A DNA stretch of 64,000 nt from Balanoglossus misakiensis (taxonomy: Eukaryota; Hemichordata): NCBI GenBank assembly GCA_040954595.2, contig CM082590.2, positions 2,108,001-2,172,000 of the forward strand. The letters are read 5' to 3'. The translations under genes were made by a program, and so were the position numbers. The notes under the pieces are model-generated. The model had not been told where the DNA came from. It saw nothing but the letters and a program-made list of their open reading frames with translations, and searched no databases. Positions 1 to 13,695 of this stretch are shown piece after piece. Every line of letters begins with the position of its first letter. The stretch's first letter is position 1.

Positions 1-2841
1 GCAAGGGCCAGACGTACTTATTCTCTGCCCTAGCAAGGGCCAGGGGTACCAATTCTCTGCCCTAGCAAGGGCCAGGGGTACCAATTCTCAGCCCTATCAA
101 GGGCCAGGGTTACTTATTCTCAGCCCTAGCAAGGTCCAGGGGTACTTATTCTCTGCCCTAGCAAGTTCCAGGGGTACCAATTCTCAGCCCTAGCAAGGTC
201 CAGGGGTACCAATTCTCTGCCCTAGCATGGGCCAGGGGTACCAATTCTCTGCCCTAGCAAGGGCCAGGGGTACCAATTCTCTGCCCTAGCAAGGGCCAGG
301 GGTACCAATTATCTGCCCTATCAAGGTCCATGGGTTCTTATTCTCTGCCCTAGCAAGGTTCAGGGGTACCAATTCTCTGCCCTAGCAAGGGCCAGGGGTA
401 CTTATTCTTTGCCCTATCAAGGTCCAGGGGTACCAATTCTCTGCCCTAGCAAGGTCCAGAGGCACTTATTCACTGGCCTATCAAGGTCCATGGGTTCTTA
501 TTGTCTGCCCTAGCAAGGTCCAGGGGTACCAATTCTCTGCCCTAGCAAGGGCCAGGCTTACTTGTTCTCTGCCCTAGCAAGGGCCAGTGGTACTTATTCT
601 CTGCCCTAGCAAGGGCCAGGGGTACTTATTCTCTGCCCTATCAAGGTCCATGGGTTCTTATTCTCAGCCCTAGCAAGGTCCAGGGGTACCAATTCTCTGC
701 CCTATCAAGGTCCATGGGTTCTTATTCTCTGCCCTAGCAAGGTCCAGGGGTACCAATTCTCTGCCCTAGCAAGGGCCAGTGGTACTTATTCTCTGCCCTA
801 GCAAGGGCCAGTGGTACTTATTCTCTGCCCTAACAAGGGCCAGGGGTACTTATTCTCTGCCCTATCAAGGTCCAGGGGTACTTATTCTCTGCCCTAGCAA
901 GGGCCAGGGGTACCAATTCTCTGCCATAGCAAGGTCCAGGGGTACCAATTCTCTGCCCTAGCAAGGGCCAGGGGTACTTATTCTCTGCCCTATCAAGGTC
1001 CAGGGGTACCAATTCTCTGCCCTAGCAAGGTCCAGAGGCACTTATTCACTGGCCCATCAAGGTCCATGGGTTCTTATTCTCTGCCCTAGCAAGGTCCAGG
1101 GGTACCAATTCTCAGCCCTAGCAAGGGCCAGGGGTACTTATTCTCTGCCCTAGCAAGGGCCAGGGGTACCAATTCTCTGCCCTAGCAAGGGCCAGGGGTA
1201 CCAATTCTCTGCCCTAGCAAGGTCCAGGGGTACTTATTCTCTGCCCTAGCAAGGGCCAGGGGTACCAATTCTCTGCCCTAGCAAGGGCCAGGGGTACTTA
1301 TTCTCTGCCCTAGCAAGGGCCAGGGGTATTAATTCTCTGCCCTATCAAGGTCCACGGGTTCTTATTCTCTGCCCTAGCAAGGGCCAGGGGTACCAATTCT
1401 CTGCCCTAGCAAGGGCCAGGGGTACCAATTCTCTGCCCTATCAAGGGCCAGGGGTACCAATTCTCTGCCCTATCAAGGTCCAGGGGTACCAATTCTCTGC
1501 CCTAGCAAGGTCCAGAGGCACTTATTCACTGGCCTATCAAGGTCCATGGGTTCTTATTCTCTGCCCTAGCAAGGTCCAGGGGTACCAATTCTCTGCCCTA
1601 GCAAGGGCCAGGGGTACCAATTCTCTGCCCTATCAAGGTCCAGGGGTACTTATTCTCTGCCCTAGCAAGGTCCAGGGGTACCAATTCTCAGCTCTAGCAA
1701 GGTCCAGGGGTACCAATTCTCTGCCCTAGCAAGGGCCAGGGGTACCAATTCTCTGCCCTAGCAAGGTCCAGGGGTACTTATTCTCTGCCCTAGCAAGGGC
1801 CAGGGGTACCAATTCTCTGCCCTAGCAAGGGCCAGGGGTACTTATTCTCTGCCCTATCAAGGTCCATGGGTTCTTATTCTCTGCCCTAGCAAGGGCCAGG
1901 GGTACCAATTCTCTGCCCTAGCAAGGGCCAGGGGTACCAATTCTCTGCCCTATCAAGGTCCATGGGTTCTTATTCTCTGCCCTAGCAAGGGCCAGGGGTA
2001 CCAATTCTCTGCCCTAGCAAGGGCCAGGGGTACTTATTCTCTGCCCTAGCAAGGGCCAGGGGTACCAATTCTCTGCCCTAGCAAGGGCCAGGGGTACCAA
2101 TTCTCAGCCCTATCAAGGGCCAGGGGTACTTATTCTCAGCCCTAGCAAGGTCCAGGGGTACTTATTCTCTGCCCTAGCAAGGTCCAGGGGTACCAATTCT
2201 CAGCCCTAGCAAGGTCCAGGGGTACCAATTCTCTGCCCTAGCAAGGGCCAGGGGTACCAATTCTCTGCCCTAGCAAGGGCCAGGGGTACCAATTCTCTGC
2301 CCTAGCAAGGGCCAGGGGTTCTTATTCTCTGCCCTAGCAAGGGCCAGGGGTACCAATTCTCTGCCCTAGCAAGGGCCAGGGGTACCAATTCTCTGCCCTA
2401 GCAAGGGCCAGGGGTACCAATTCTCTGCCCTAGCAAGGGCCAGGGGTACCAATTCTCTGCCCTATCAAGGTCCATGGGTACTTATTCTCTGCCCTAGCTA
2501 GGGCCATGGGTACCAATTCTCTGCCCTAGCAAGGGCCAGGGGTACCAATTCTCTGCCCTATCAAGGTCCAGGGGTACCAATTCTCTGCCCTAGCAAGGTC
2601 CAGAGGCACTTATTCACTGGCCTATCAAGGTCCATGGGTTCTTATTCTCTGCCCTAGCAAGGTCCAGGGGTACCAATTCTCTGCCCTAGCAAGGGCCAGG
2701 GGTACTTATTCTCTGCCCTAGCAAGGGCCAGGGGTACCAATTCTCTGCCCTAGCAAGGGCCAGGGGTACTTATTCTCTGCCCTATCAAGGTCCATGGGTT
2801 CTTATTCTCTGCCCTAGCAAGGTCCAGGGGTACCAATTCTC

Positions 2842-5800
2842 TGCCCTATCAAGGTCCATGGGTTCTTATTCTCTGCCCTAGCAAGGTCCAGGGGTACCAA
2901 TTCTCTGCCCTTGCAAGGTCCAGGGGTACTTATTCTCTGCCCTAGCAAGGGCCAGGGGTACCAATTCTCTGCCCTAGCAAGGGCCAGGGGTACTTATTCT
3001 CTGCCCTATCAAGGTCCATGGGTTCTTATTCTCTGCCCTAGCAAGGGCCAGGGGTACCAATTCTCTGCCCTAGCAAGGGCCAGGGGTACCAATTCTCTGC
3101 CCTATCAAGGTCCATGGGTTCTTATTCTCTGCCCTAGCAACGGCCAGGGGTACCAATTCTCTGCCCTAGCAAGGGCCAGGGGTACTTATTCTCTGCCCTA
3201 GCAAGGGCCAGGGGTACCAATTCTCTGCCCTAGCAAGGGCCAGGGGTACCAATTCTCAGCCCTATCAAGGGCCAGGGGTACTTATTCTCAGCCCTAGCAA
3301 GGTCCAGGGGTACTTATTCTCTGCCCTAGCAAGGTCCAGGGGTACCAATTCTCAGCCCTAGCAAGGGCCAGGGGTACTTATTCTCTGCCCTAGCAAGGGC
3401 CAGGGGTACCAATTCTCTGCCCTAGCAAGGGCCAGGGGTACCAATTCTCTGCCCTAGCAAGGGCCAGGGGTACCAATTCTCTGCCCTATCAAGGTCCATG
3501 GGTACTTATTCTCTGCCCTAGCAAGGGCCAGGGGTACCAATTCTCTGCCCTAGCAAGGGCCAGGGGTACCAATTCTCTGCCCTATCAAGGTCCAGGGGTA
3601 CCAATTCTCTGCCCTAGCAAGGTCCAGAGGCACTTATTCACTGGCCTATCAAGGTCCATGGGTTCTTATTCTCTGCCCTAGCAAGGTCCAGGGGTACCAA
3701 TTCTCTGCCCTAGCAAGGGCCAGGGGTACTTATTCTCTGCCCTAGCAAGGGCCAGGGGTACCAATTCTCTGCCCTAGCAAGGGCCAGGGGTACTTATTCT
3801 CTGCCCTAGCAAGGGCCAGGGGTACCAATTCTCTGCCCTAGCAAGGGCCAGGGGTACTTATTCTCTGCCCTATCAAGGTCCATGGGTTCTTATTCTCTGC
3901 CCTAGCAAGGTCCAGGGGTACCAATTCTCTGCCCTATCAAGGTCCATGGGTTCTTATTCTCTGCCCTAGCAAGGTCCAGGGGTACCAATTCTCTGCCCTA
4001 GCAAGGTCCAGGGGTACTTATTCTCTGCCCTAGCAAGGGCCAGGGGTACCAATTCTCTGCCCTAGCAAGGGCCAGGGGTACCAATTCTCTGCCCTAGCAA
4101 GGGCCAGGGGTACCAATTCTCTGCCCTATCAAGGTCCATGGGTTCTTATTCTCTGCCCTAGCAAGGGCCAGGGGTACCAATTCTCTGCCCTAGCAAGGGC
4201 CAGGGGTACTTATTCTCTGCCCTAGCAAGGGCCAGGGGTACCAATTCTCTGCCCTAGCAAGGGCCAGGGGTACCAATTCTCAGCCCTATCAAGGGCCAGG
4301 GGTACTTATTCTCAGCCCTAGCAAGGTCCAGGGGTACTTATTCTCTGCCCTAGCAAGGTCCAGGGGTACCAATTCTCTGCCCTAGCAAGGGCCAGGGGTA
4401 CCAATTCTCTGCCCTAGCAAGGGCCAGGGGTACCAATTCTCTGCCCTAGCAAGGGCCAGGGGTTCTTATTCTCTGCCCTAGCAAGGGCCAGGGGTACCAA
4501 TTCTCTGCCCTAGCAAGGGCCAGGGGTACCAATTCTCTGCCCTAGCAAGGGCCAGGGGTACCAATTCTCTGCCCTAGCAAGGGCCAGGGGTACCAATTCT
4601 CTGCCCTATCAAGGTCCATGGGTACTTATTCTCTGCCCTAGCAAGGGCCATGGGTACCAATTCTCTGCCCTAGCAAGGGCCAGGGGTACCAATTCTCTGC
4701 CCTATCAAGGTCCAGGGGTACCAATTCTCTGCCCTAGCAAGGTCCAGAGGCACTTATTCACTGGCCTATCAAGGTCCATGGGTTCTTATTCTCTGCCCTA
4801 GCAAGGTCCAGGGGTACCAATTCTCTGCCCTAGCAAGGGCCAGGGGTACTTATTCTCTGCCCTAGCAAGGGCCAGGGGTACCAATTCTCTGCCCTAGCAA
4901 GGGCCAGGGGTACTTATTCTCTGCCCTATCAAGGTCCATGGGTTCTTATTCTCTGCCCTAGCAAGGTCCAGGGGTACCAATTCTCTGCCCTATCAAGGTC
5001 CATGGGTTCTTATTCTCTGCCCTAGCAAGGTCCAGGGGTACTTATTCTCTGCCCTAGCAAGGTCCAGGGGTACTTATTCTCTGCCCTAGCAAGGGCCAGG
5101 GGTACCAATTCTCTGCCCTAGCAAGGGCCAGGGGTACTTATTCTCTGCCCTATCAAGGTCCATGGGTTCTTATTCTCTGCCCTAGCAAGGGCCAGGGGTA
5201 CCAATTCTCTGCCCTAGCAAGGGCCAGGGGTACCAATTCTCTGCCCTATCAAGGTCCATGGGTTCTTATTCTCTGCCCTAGCAAGGTTCAGGGGTACCAA
5301 TTCTCTGCCCTAGCAAGGGCCAGGGGTACTTATTCTTTGCCCTATCAAGGTCCAGGGGTACCAATTCTCTGTCCTAGCAAGGTCCAGAGGCACTTATTCA
5401 CTGGCCTATCAAGGTCCATGGGTTCTTATTGTCTGCCCTAGCAAGGTCCAGGGGTACCAATTCTCTGCCCTAGCAAGGGCCAGGCGTACTTATTCTCTGC
5501 CCTAGCAAGGGCCAGTGGTACTTATTCTCTGCCCTAGCAAGGGCCAGGGGTACTTATTCTCTGCCCTATCAAGGTCCATGGGTTCTTATTCTCTGCCCTA
5601 GCAAGGGCCAGGGGTACCAATTCTCTGCCCTAGCAAGGGCCAGGGGTACCAATTCTCTGCCCTAGCAAGGGCCAGGGGTACCAATTCTCTGCCCTAGCAA
5701 GGGCCAGGGGTACCAATTCTCTGCCCTAGCAAGGTCCAGGGGTACTTATTCTCTGCCCTAGCAAGGTCCAGGGGTACCAATTCTCTGCCCTATCAAGGGC

Positions 5801-6534
5801 CAGGGGTACTTATTCTCTGCCCTAGCAAGGGCAAGTGGTACCAATTCTCTGCCCTAGCAAGGGCCAGGGGTACCAATTCTCTGCCCTAGCAAGGGCCAGG
5901 GGTACCAATTCTCTGCCCTAGCAAGGGCCAGGGGTACCAATTCTCTGCCCTAGCAAGGGCCAGGGGTACTTATTCTCTGCCCTATCAAGGTCCATGGGTT
6001 CTTATTCTCTGCCCTAGCAAGGGCCAGGGGTACCAATTCTCTGCCCTAGCAAGGGCCAGGGGTACCAATTCTCTGCCCTAGCAAGGTCCAGGGGTACTTA
6101 TTCTCTGCCCTATCAAGGTCCATGGGTTCTTATTTTCTGCCCTGGCAAGGTCCATGGGTTCTTATTCTCTGCCCTAGCAAGGTCCAGGGGTACCAATTCT
6201 CTGCCCTAGCAAGGTCCAGGGGTACTTATTCTCTGCCCTATCAAGGTCCATGGGTTCTTATTCTCTGCCCTAGCAAGGTCCAGGGGTACCAATTCTCTGC
6301 CCTATCAAGGTCCATGGGTTCTTATTCTCTGCCCTAGCAAGGTCCAGGGGTACCAATTCTCTGCCCTAGCAAGGGCCAGGGGTACTTATTCTCTGCCCTA
6401 GCAAGGGCCAGGGGTACCAATTCTCTGCCCTAGCAAGGGCCAGGGGTACCAATTCTCTGCCCTAGCAAGGGCCAGGGGAACCAATTCTCTGCCCTAGCAA
6501 GGGCCAGGGATACTTATTCTCTGCCCTAGCAAGG
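2842..6534. repeat. 3.7-kb satellite block duplicated at 11962-15654
   Basis: This block matches 11962-15654 at an offset of 9120 bp (285 monomers). Rows I compared across it are identical or differ by single changes, for example a CTTATT/CCAATT switch at about 5041 versus 14161 and AAGG/AATG at about 5508 versus 14628. Similarity stops at about 2839 on the left and 6534 on the right, where monomer order changes. The right edge of the copied block falls at the junction of the 1248-bp tandem pair. Confidence 0.88.
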
Positions 6535-7776
6535 TTCAGGGGTACCAATTCTCTGCCCTAGCAAGGGCCAGGGGTACTTATTCTTTGCCCTATCAAGGTC
6601 CAGGGGTACCAATTCTCTGTCCTAGCAAGGTCCAGAGGCACTTATTCACTGGCCTATCAAGGTCCATGGGTTCTTATTGTCTGCCCTAGCAAGGTCCAGG
6701 GGTACCAATTCTCTGCCCTAGCAAGGGCCAGGCGTACTTATTCTCTGCCCTAGCAAGGGCCAGTGGTACTTATTCTCTGCCCTAGCAAGGGCCAGGGGTA
6801 CTTATTCTCTGCCCTATCAAGGTCCATGGGTTCTTATTCTCTGCCCTAGCAAGGGCCAGGGGTACCAATTCTCTGCCCTAGCAAGGGCCAGGGGTACCAA
6901 TTCTCTGCCCTAGCAAGGGCCAGGGGTACCAATTCTCTGCCCTAGCAAGGGCCAGGGGTACCAATTCTCTGCCCTAGCAAGGTCCAGGGGTACTTATTCT
7001 CTGCCCTAGCAAGGTCCAGGGGTACCAATTCTCTGCCCTATCAAGGGCCAGGGGTACTTATTCTCTGCCCTAGCAAGGGCAAGTGGTACCAATTCTCTGC
7101 CCTAGCAAGGGCCAGGGGTACCAATTCTCTGCCCTAGCAAGGGCCAGGGGTACCAATTCTCTGCCCTAGCAAGGGCCAGGGGTACCAATTCTCTGCCCTA
7201 GCAAGGGCCAGGGGTACTTATTCTCTGCCCTATCAAGGTCCATGGGTTCTTATTCTCTGCCCTAGCAAGGGCCAGGGGTACCAATTCTCTGCCCTAGCAA
7301 GGGCCAGGGGTACCAATTCTCTGCCCTAGCAAGGTCCAGGGGTACTTATTCTCTGCCCTATCAAGGTCCATGGGTTCTTATTTTCTGCCCTGGCAAGGTC
7401 CATGGGTTCTTATTCTCTGCCCTAGCAAGGTCCAGGGGTACCAATTCTCTGCCCTAGCAAGGTCCAGGGGTACTTATTCTCTGCCCTATCAAGGTCCATG
7501 GGTTCTTATTCTCTGCCCTAGCAAGGTCCAGGGGTACCAATTCTCTGCCCTATCAAGGTCCATGGGTTCTTATTCTCTGCCCTAGCAAGGTCCAGGGGTA
7601 CCAATTCTCTGCCCTAGCAAGGGCCAGGGGTACTTATTCTCTGCCCTAGCAAGGGCCAGGGGTACCAATTCTCTGCCCTAGCAAGGGCCAGGGGTACCAA
7701 TTCTCTGCCCTAGCAAGGGCCAGGGGAACCAATTCTCTGCCCTAGCAAGGGCCAGGGATACTTATTCTCTGCCCTA
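5281..7776. repeat. Tandem 1248-bp (39-monomer) higher-order duplication
   Basis: Copy 1 is 5281-6528 and copy 2 is 6529-7776. Marker variants repeat at exactly 1248-bp spacing: the GCAAGGTTCA monomer at 5281 and 6529, the TTCTTTGCCC variant just after each, the GTCCTAGCAAGG variant, and the GCCCTGGCAAGG monomer near 6138 and 7386. A related block starts at 353 (offset 4928 bp, 154 monomers). The offset is a whole number of monomers. Confidence 0.9.
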
Positions 7777-8820
7777 GCAAGGGCCAGGGGTACTTATTCT
7801 CTGCCCTAACAAGGGCCAGGGGTACTTATTCTCTGCCCTAGCAAGGGCCAGGGGTACTTATTCTCTGCCCTAGCAAGGGCCAGGGGTACCAATTCTCTGC
7901 CCTAGCAAGGGCCAGGGGTACCAATTCTCTGCCCTAGCAAGGGCCAGGGGTACCAATTCTCTGCCCTAGCTAGGGCCAGGGGTACCAATTCTCTGCCCTA
8001 GCAAGGGCCAGGGGTACCAATTCTCTGCCATATCAAGGTCCATGGGTTCTTATTCTCTGCCCTAGCAAGGGCCAGTGGTACCAATTCTCTGCCCTAGCAA
8101 GGGCCAGGGGTACCAATTCTCAGCCCTAGCAAGGTCCAGGGGTACCAATTCTCTGCCCTAGCAAGGGCCAGGGGTACCAATTCTCTGCCCTAGCAAGGGC
8201 CAGGGGTACCAATTCTCTGCCCTAGCAAGGGCCAGGGGTACCAATTCTCTGCCCTAGCTAGGGCCAGGGGTACCAATTCTCTGCCCTAGCAAGGGCCAGG
8301 GGTACCAATTCTCTGCCATATCAAGGTCCATGGGTTCTTATTCTCTGCCCTAGCAAGGGCCAGTGGTACCAATTCTCTGCCCTAGCAAGGGCCAGGGGTA
8401 CCAATTCTCAGCCCTAGCAAGGTCCAGGGGTACCAATTCTCTGCCCTAGCAAGGGCCAGGGGTACCAATTCCCTGCCCTAGCAAGGGCCAGGGGTATTTA
8501 TTCTCTGCCCTAGCAAGGTCCAGGGGTACCAATTCTCAGCCCTTGCAAGGTCCAGGGGTACCAATTCTCTGCCCTAGCAAGGTCCAGGGGTACTTATTCT
8601 CTGCCCTATCAAGGTCCATGGGTTCTTATTCTCTGCCCTAGCAAGGTCCAGGGGTACCAATTCCCTGCCCTAGCAAGGGCCAGGGGTATTTATTCTCTGC
8701 CCTAGCAAGGGCCAGGGGTACCAATTCTCTGCCCTAGCAAGGGCCAGGGGTACCAATTCTCTGCCCTATCAAGGTCCATGGGTTCTTATTCTCTGCCCTA
8801 GCAAGGGCCAGGGGTACCAA

Positions 8821-10090
8821 TTCTCTGCCCTATCAAGGTCCACGGGTTCTAATTCTCTGCCCTAGCAAGGGCCAGGGGTACCAATTCTCTGCCCTAGCAA
8901 GGGCCAGGGGTACTTATTCTCTGCCCTAGCAAGGGCCAGGGGTACCAATTCTCTGCCCTAGCAAGGGCCAGGGGTACCAATTCTCAGCCCTAGCAAGGGC
9001 CAGGGGTACTTATTCTCAGCCCTAGCAAGGTCCAGGGGTACTTATTCTCTGCCCTAGCAAGGTCCAGGGGTACCAAATCTCAGCCCTAGCAAGGTCCAGG
9101 GGTACCAATTCTCTGCCCTAGCAAGGGCCAGGGGTACTAATTCTCTGCCCTAGCAAGGGCCAGGGGTACTTATTCTCTGCCCTATCAAGGTCCATGGGTT
9201 CTTATTCTCTGCCCTAGCAAGGTCCAGGGGTACCAATTCTCTGCCCTTGCAAGGTCCAGGGGTACTTATTCTCTGCCCTAGCAAGGGCCAGGGGTACCAA
9301 TTCTCTGCCCTAGCAAGGGCCAGGGGTACTTATTCTCTGCCCTATCAAGGTCCATGGGTTCTTATTCTCTGCCCTAGCAAGGGCCAGGGGTACCAATTCT
9401 CTGCCCTAGCAAGGGCCAGGGGTACCAATTCTCTGCCCTATCAAGGTCCAGGGGTACTTATTCTCTGCCCTATCAAGGTCCACGGGTTCTAATTCTCTGC
9501 CCTAGCAAGGGCCAGGGGTACCAATTCTCTGCCCTAGCAAGGGCCAGGGGTACTTATTCTCTGCCCTAGCAAGGGCCAGGGGTACCAATTCTCTGCCCTA
9601 GCAAGGGCCAGGGGTACCAATTCTCAGCCCTAGCAAGGGCCAGGGGTACTTATTCTCAGCCCTAGCAAGGTCCAGGGGTACTTATTCTCTGCCCTAGCAA
9701 GGTCCAGGGGTACCAAATCTCAGCCCTAGCAAGGTCCAGGGGTACCAATTCTCTGCCCTAGCAAGGGCCAGGGGTACTAATTCTCTGCCCTAGCAAGGGC
9801 CAGGGGTACTTATTCTCTGCCCTATCAAGGTCCATGGGTTCTTATTCTCTGCCCTAGCAAGGTCCAGGGGTACCAATTCTCTGCCCTTGCAAGGTCCAGG
9901 GGTACTTATTCTCTGCCCTAGCAAGGGCCAGGGGTACCAATTCTCTGCCCTAGCAAGGGCCAGGGGTACTTATTCTCTGCCCTATCAAGGTCCATGGGTT
10001 CTTATTCTCTGCCCTAGCAAGGGCCAGGGGTACCAATTCTCTGCCCTAGCAAGGGCCAGGGGTACCAATTCTCTGCCCTATCAAGGTCCA
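8821..10090. repeat. Tandem 640-bp (20-monomer) duplication
   Basis: Copies at 8821-9450 and 9461-10090 share a rare CACGGGTTCTAATT monomer (8841 and 9481), a TACCAAATCT monomer and a CCCTTGCAAGG monomer at 640-bp spacing. A third copy begins at about 11605 and carries the same markers. Confidence 0.88.
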
Positions 10091-13000
10091 TGGGTTCTTA
10101 TTCTCTGCCCTAGCAACGGCCAGGGGTACCAATTCTCTGCCCTAGCAAGGGCCAGGGGTACTTATTCTCTGCCCTAGCAAGGGCCAGGGGTACCAATTCT
10201 CTGCCCTAGCAAGGGCCAGGGGTACCAATTCTCAGCCCTATCAAGGGCCAGGGGTACTTATTCTCAGCCCTAGCAAGGTCCAGGGGTACTTATTCTCTGC
10301 CCTAGCAAGGTCCAGGGGTACCAATTCTCAGCCCTAGCAAGGGCCAGGGGTACTTATTCTCTGCCCTAGCAAGGGCCAGGGGTACCAATTCTCTGCCCTA
10401 GCAAGGGCCAGGGGTACCAATTCTCTGCCCTAGCAAGGGCCAGGGGTACCAATTCTCTGCCCTATCAAGGTCCATGGGTACTTATTCTCTGCCCTAGCAA
10501 GGGCCAGGGGTACCAATTCTCTGCCCTAGCAAGGGCCAGGGGTACCAATTCTCTGCCCTATCAAGGTCCAGGGGTACCAATTCTCTGCCCTAGCAAGGTC
10601 CAGAGGCACTTATTCACTGGCCTATCAAGGTCCATGGGTTCTTATTCTCTGCCCTAGCAAGGTCCAGGGGTACCAATTCTCTGCCCTAGCAAGGGCCAGG
10701 GGTACTTATTCTCTGCCCTAGCAAGGGCCAGGGGTACCAATTCTCTGCCCTAGCAAGGGCCAGGGGTACTTATTCTCTGCCCTAGCAAGGGCCAGGGGTA
10801 CCAATTCTCTGCCCTAGCAAGGGCCAGGGGTACTTATTCTCTGCCCTATCAAGGTCCATGGGTTCTTATTCTCTGCCCTAGCAAGGTCCAGGGGTACCAA
10901 TTCTCTGCCCTATCAAGGTCCATGGGTTCTTATTCTCTGCCCTAGCAAGGTCCAGGGGTACCAATTCTCTGCCCTAGCAAGGTCCAGGGGTACTTATTCT
11001 CTGCCCTAGCAAGGGCCAGGGGTACCAATTCTCTGCCCTAGCAAGGGCCAGGGGTACCAATTCTCTGCCCTAGCAAGGGCCAGGGGTACCAATTCTCTGC
11101 CCTATCAAGGTCCATGGGTTCTTATTCTCTGCCCTAGCAAGGGCCAGGGGTACCAATTCTCTGCCCTAGCAAGGGCCAGGGGTACTTATTCTCTGCCCTA
11201 GCAAGGGCCAGGGGTACCAATTCTCTGCCCTAGCAAGGGCCAGGGGTACCAATTCTCAGCCCTATCAAGGGCCAGGGGTACTTATTCTCAGCCCTAGCAA
11301 GGTCCAGGGGTACTTATTCTCTGCCCTAGCAAGGTCCAGGGGTACCAATTCTCTGCCCTAGCAAGGGCCAGGGGTACCAATTCTCTGCCCTAGCAAGGGC
11401 CAGGGGTACCAATTCTCTGCCCTAGCAAGGGCCAGGGGTTCTTATTCTCTGCCCTAGCAAGGGCCAGGGGTACCAATTCTCTGCCCTAGCAAGGGCCAGG
11501 GGTACCAATTCTCTGCCCTAGCAAGGGCCAGGGGTACCAATTCTCTGCCCTATCAAGGTCCATGGGTTCTTATTCTCTGCCCTAGCAAGGGCCAGGGGTA
11601 CCAATTCTCTGCCCTATCAAGGTCCACGGGTTCTAATTCTCTGCCCTAGCAAGGGCCAGGGGTACCAATTCTCTGCCCTAGCAAGGGCCAGGGGTACTTA
11701 TTCTCTGCCCTAGCAAGGGCCAGGGGTACCAATTCTCTGCCCTAGCAAGGGCCAGGGGTACCAATTCTCAGCCCTAGCAAGGGCCAGGGGTACTTATTCT
11801 CAGCCCTAGCAAGGTCCAGGGGTACTTATTCTCTGCCCTAGCAAGGTCCAGGGGTACCAAATCTCAGCCCTAGCAAGGTCCAGGGGTACCAATTCTCTGC
11901 CCTAGCAAGGGCCAGGGGTACTAATTCTCTGCCCTAGCAAGGGCCAGGGGTACTTATTCTCTGCCCTATCAAGGTCCATGGGTTCTTATTCTCTGCCCTA
12001 GCAAGGTCCAGGGGTACCAATTCTCTGCCCTTGCAAGGTCCAGGGGTACTTATTCTCTGCCCTAGCAAGGGCCAGGGGTACCAATTCTCTGCCCTAGCAA
12101 GGGCCAGGGGTACTTATTCTCTGCCCTATCAAGGTCCATGGGTTCTTATTCTCTGCCCTAGCAAGGGCCAGGGGTACCAATTCTCTGCCCTAGCAAGGGC
12201 CAGGGGTACCAATTCTCTGCCCTATCAAGGTCCATGGGTTCTTATTCTCTGCCCTAGCAACGGCCAGGGGTACCAATTCTCTGCCCTAGCAAGGGCCAGG
12301 GGTACTTATTCTCTGCCCTAGCAAGGGCCAGGGGTACCAATTCTCTGCCCTAGCAAGGGCCAGGGGTACCAATTCTCAGCCCTATCAAGGGCCAGGGGTA
12401 CTTATTCTCAGCCCTAGCAAGGTCCAGGGGTACTTATTCTCTGCCCTAGCAAGGTCCAGGGGTACCAATTCTCAGCCCTAGCAAGGGCCAGGGGTACTTA
12501 TTCTCTGCCCTAGCAAGGGCCAGGGGTACCAATTCTCTGCCCTAGCAAGGGCCAGGGGTACCAATTCTCTGCCCTAGCAAGGGCCAGGGGTACCAATTCT
12601 CTGCCCTATCAAGGTCCATGGGTACTTATTCTCTGCCCTAGCAAGGGCCAGGGGTACCAATTCTCTGCCCTAGCAAGGGCCAGGGGTACCAATTCTCTGC
12701 CCTATCAAGGTCCAGGGGTACCAATTCTCTGCCCTAGCAAGGTCCAGAGGCACTTATTCACTGGCCTATCAAGGTCCATGGGTTCTTATTCTCTGCCCTA
12801 GCAAGGTCCAGGGGTACCAATTCTCTGCCCTAGCAAGGGCCAGGGGTACTTATTCTCTGCCCTAGCAAGGGCCAGGGGTACCAATTCTCTGCCCTAGCAA
12901 GGGCCAGGGGTACTTATTCTCTGCCCTAGCAAGGGCCAGGGGTACCAATTCTCTGCCCTAGCAAGGGCCAGGGGTACTTATTCTCTGCCCTATCAAGGTC

Positions 13001-13695
13001 CATGGGTTCTTATTCTCTGCCCTAGCAAGGTCCAGGGGTACCAATTCTCTGCCCTATCAAGGTCCATGGGTTCTTATTCTCTGCCCTAGCAAGGTCCAGG
13101 GGTACCAATTCTCTGCCCTAGCAAGGTCCAGGGGTACTTATTCTCTGCCCTAGCAAGGGCCAGGGGTACCAATTCTCTGCCCTAGCAAGGGCCAGGGGTA
13201 CCAATTCTCTGCCCTAGCAAGGGCCAGGGGTACCAATTCTCTGCCCTATCAAGGTCCATGGGTTCTTATTCTCTGCCCTAGCAAGGGCCAGGGGTACCAA
13301 TTCTCTGCCCTAGCAAGGGCCAGGGGTACTTATTCTCTGCCCTAGCAAGGGCCAGGGGTACCAATTCTCTGCCCTAGCAAGGGCCAGGGGTACCAATTCT
13401 CAGCCCTATCAAGGGCCAGGGGTACTTATTCTCAGCCCTAGCAAGGTCCAGGGGTACTTATTCTCTGCCCTAGCAAGGTCCAGGGGTACCAATTCTCTGC
13501 CCTAGCAAGGGCCAGGGGTACCAATTCTCTGCCCTAGCAAGGGCCAGGGGTACCAATTCTCTGCCCTAGCAAGGGCCAGGGGTTCTTATTCTCTGCCCTA
13601 GCAAGGGCCAGGGGTACCAATTCTCTGCCCTAGCAAGGGCCAGGGGTACCAATTCTCTGCCCTAGCAAGGGCCAGGGGTACCAATTCTCTGCCCT
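9461..13695. repeat. 2144-bp (67-monomer) higher-order repeat, two copies
   Basis: Copy 1 at about 9461-11551 matches copy 2 at about 11605-13695. The rare CACGGGTTCTAATT monomer lies at 9481 and 11625, and the CAACGGCC variant follows in both. Copies diverge at about 11552 and 13696, where one has a TCAAGGTCC-type monomer and the other a GCAAGGGCC type. Confidence 0.85.

Noticed and set aside
33-64. 16-bp half-monomer ancestry of the 32-bp unit
   Set aside because: The two halves and their reverse complements align only weakly (short matches such as CCA and GCC), not enough to support an ancestral 16-bp unit.
2911-3201. Open reading frames of 60-121 codons in the satellite (also at 6122, 9887, 12031, 22750, 59476 and others, on both strands)
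   Set aside because: The period of 32 is not a multiple of 3, so each frame meets the TAG in CCCTAGC once every three monomers; frames lengthen only where TATCAAGG or TTGCATGG variants happen to remove it. The peptides are the three-frame translation of the repeat (SALARARGTNSLP-like) and copies move with block duplications.
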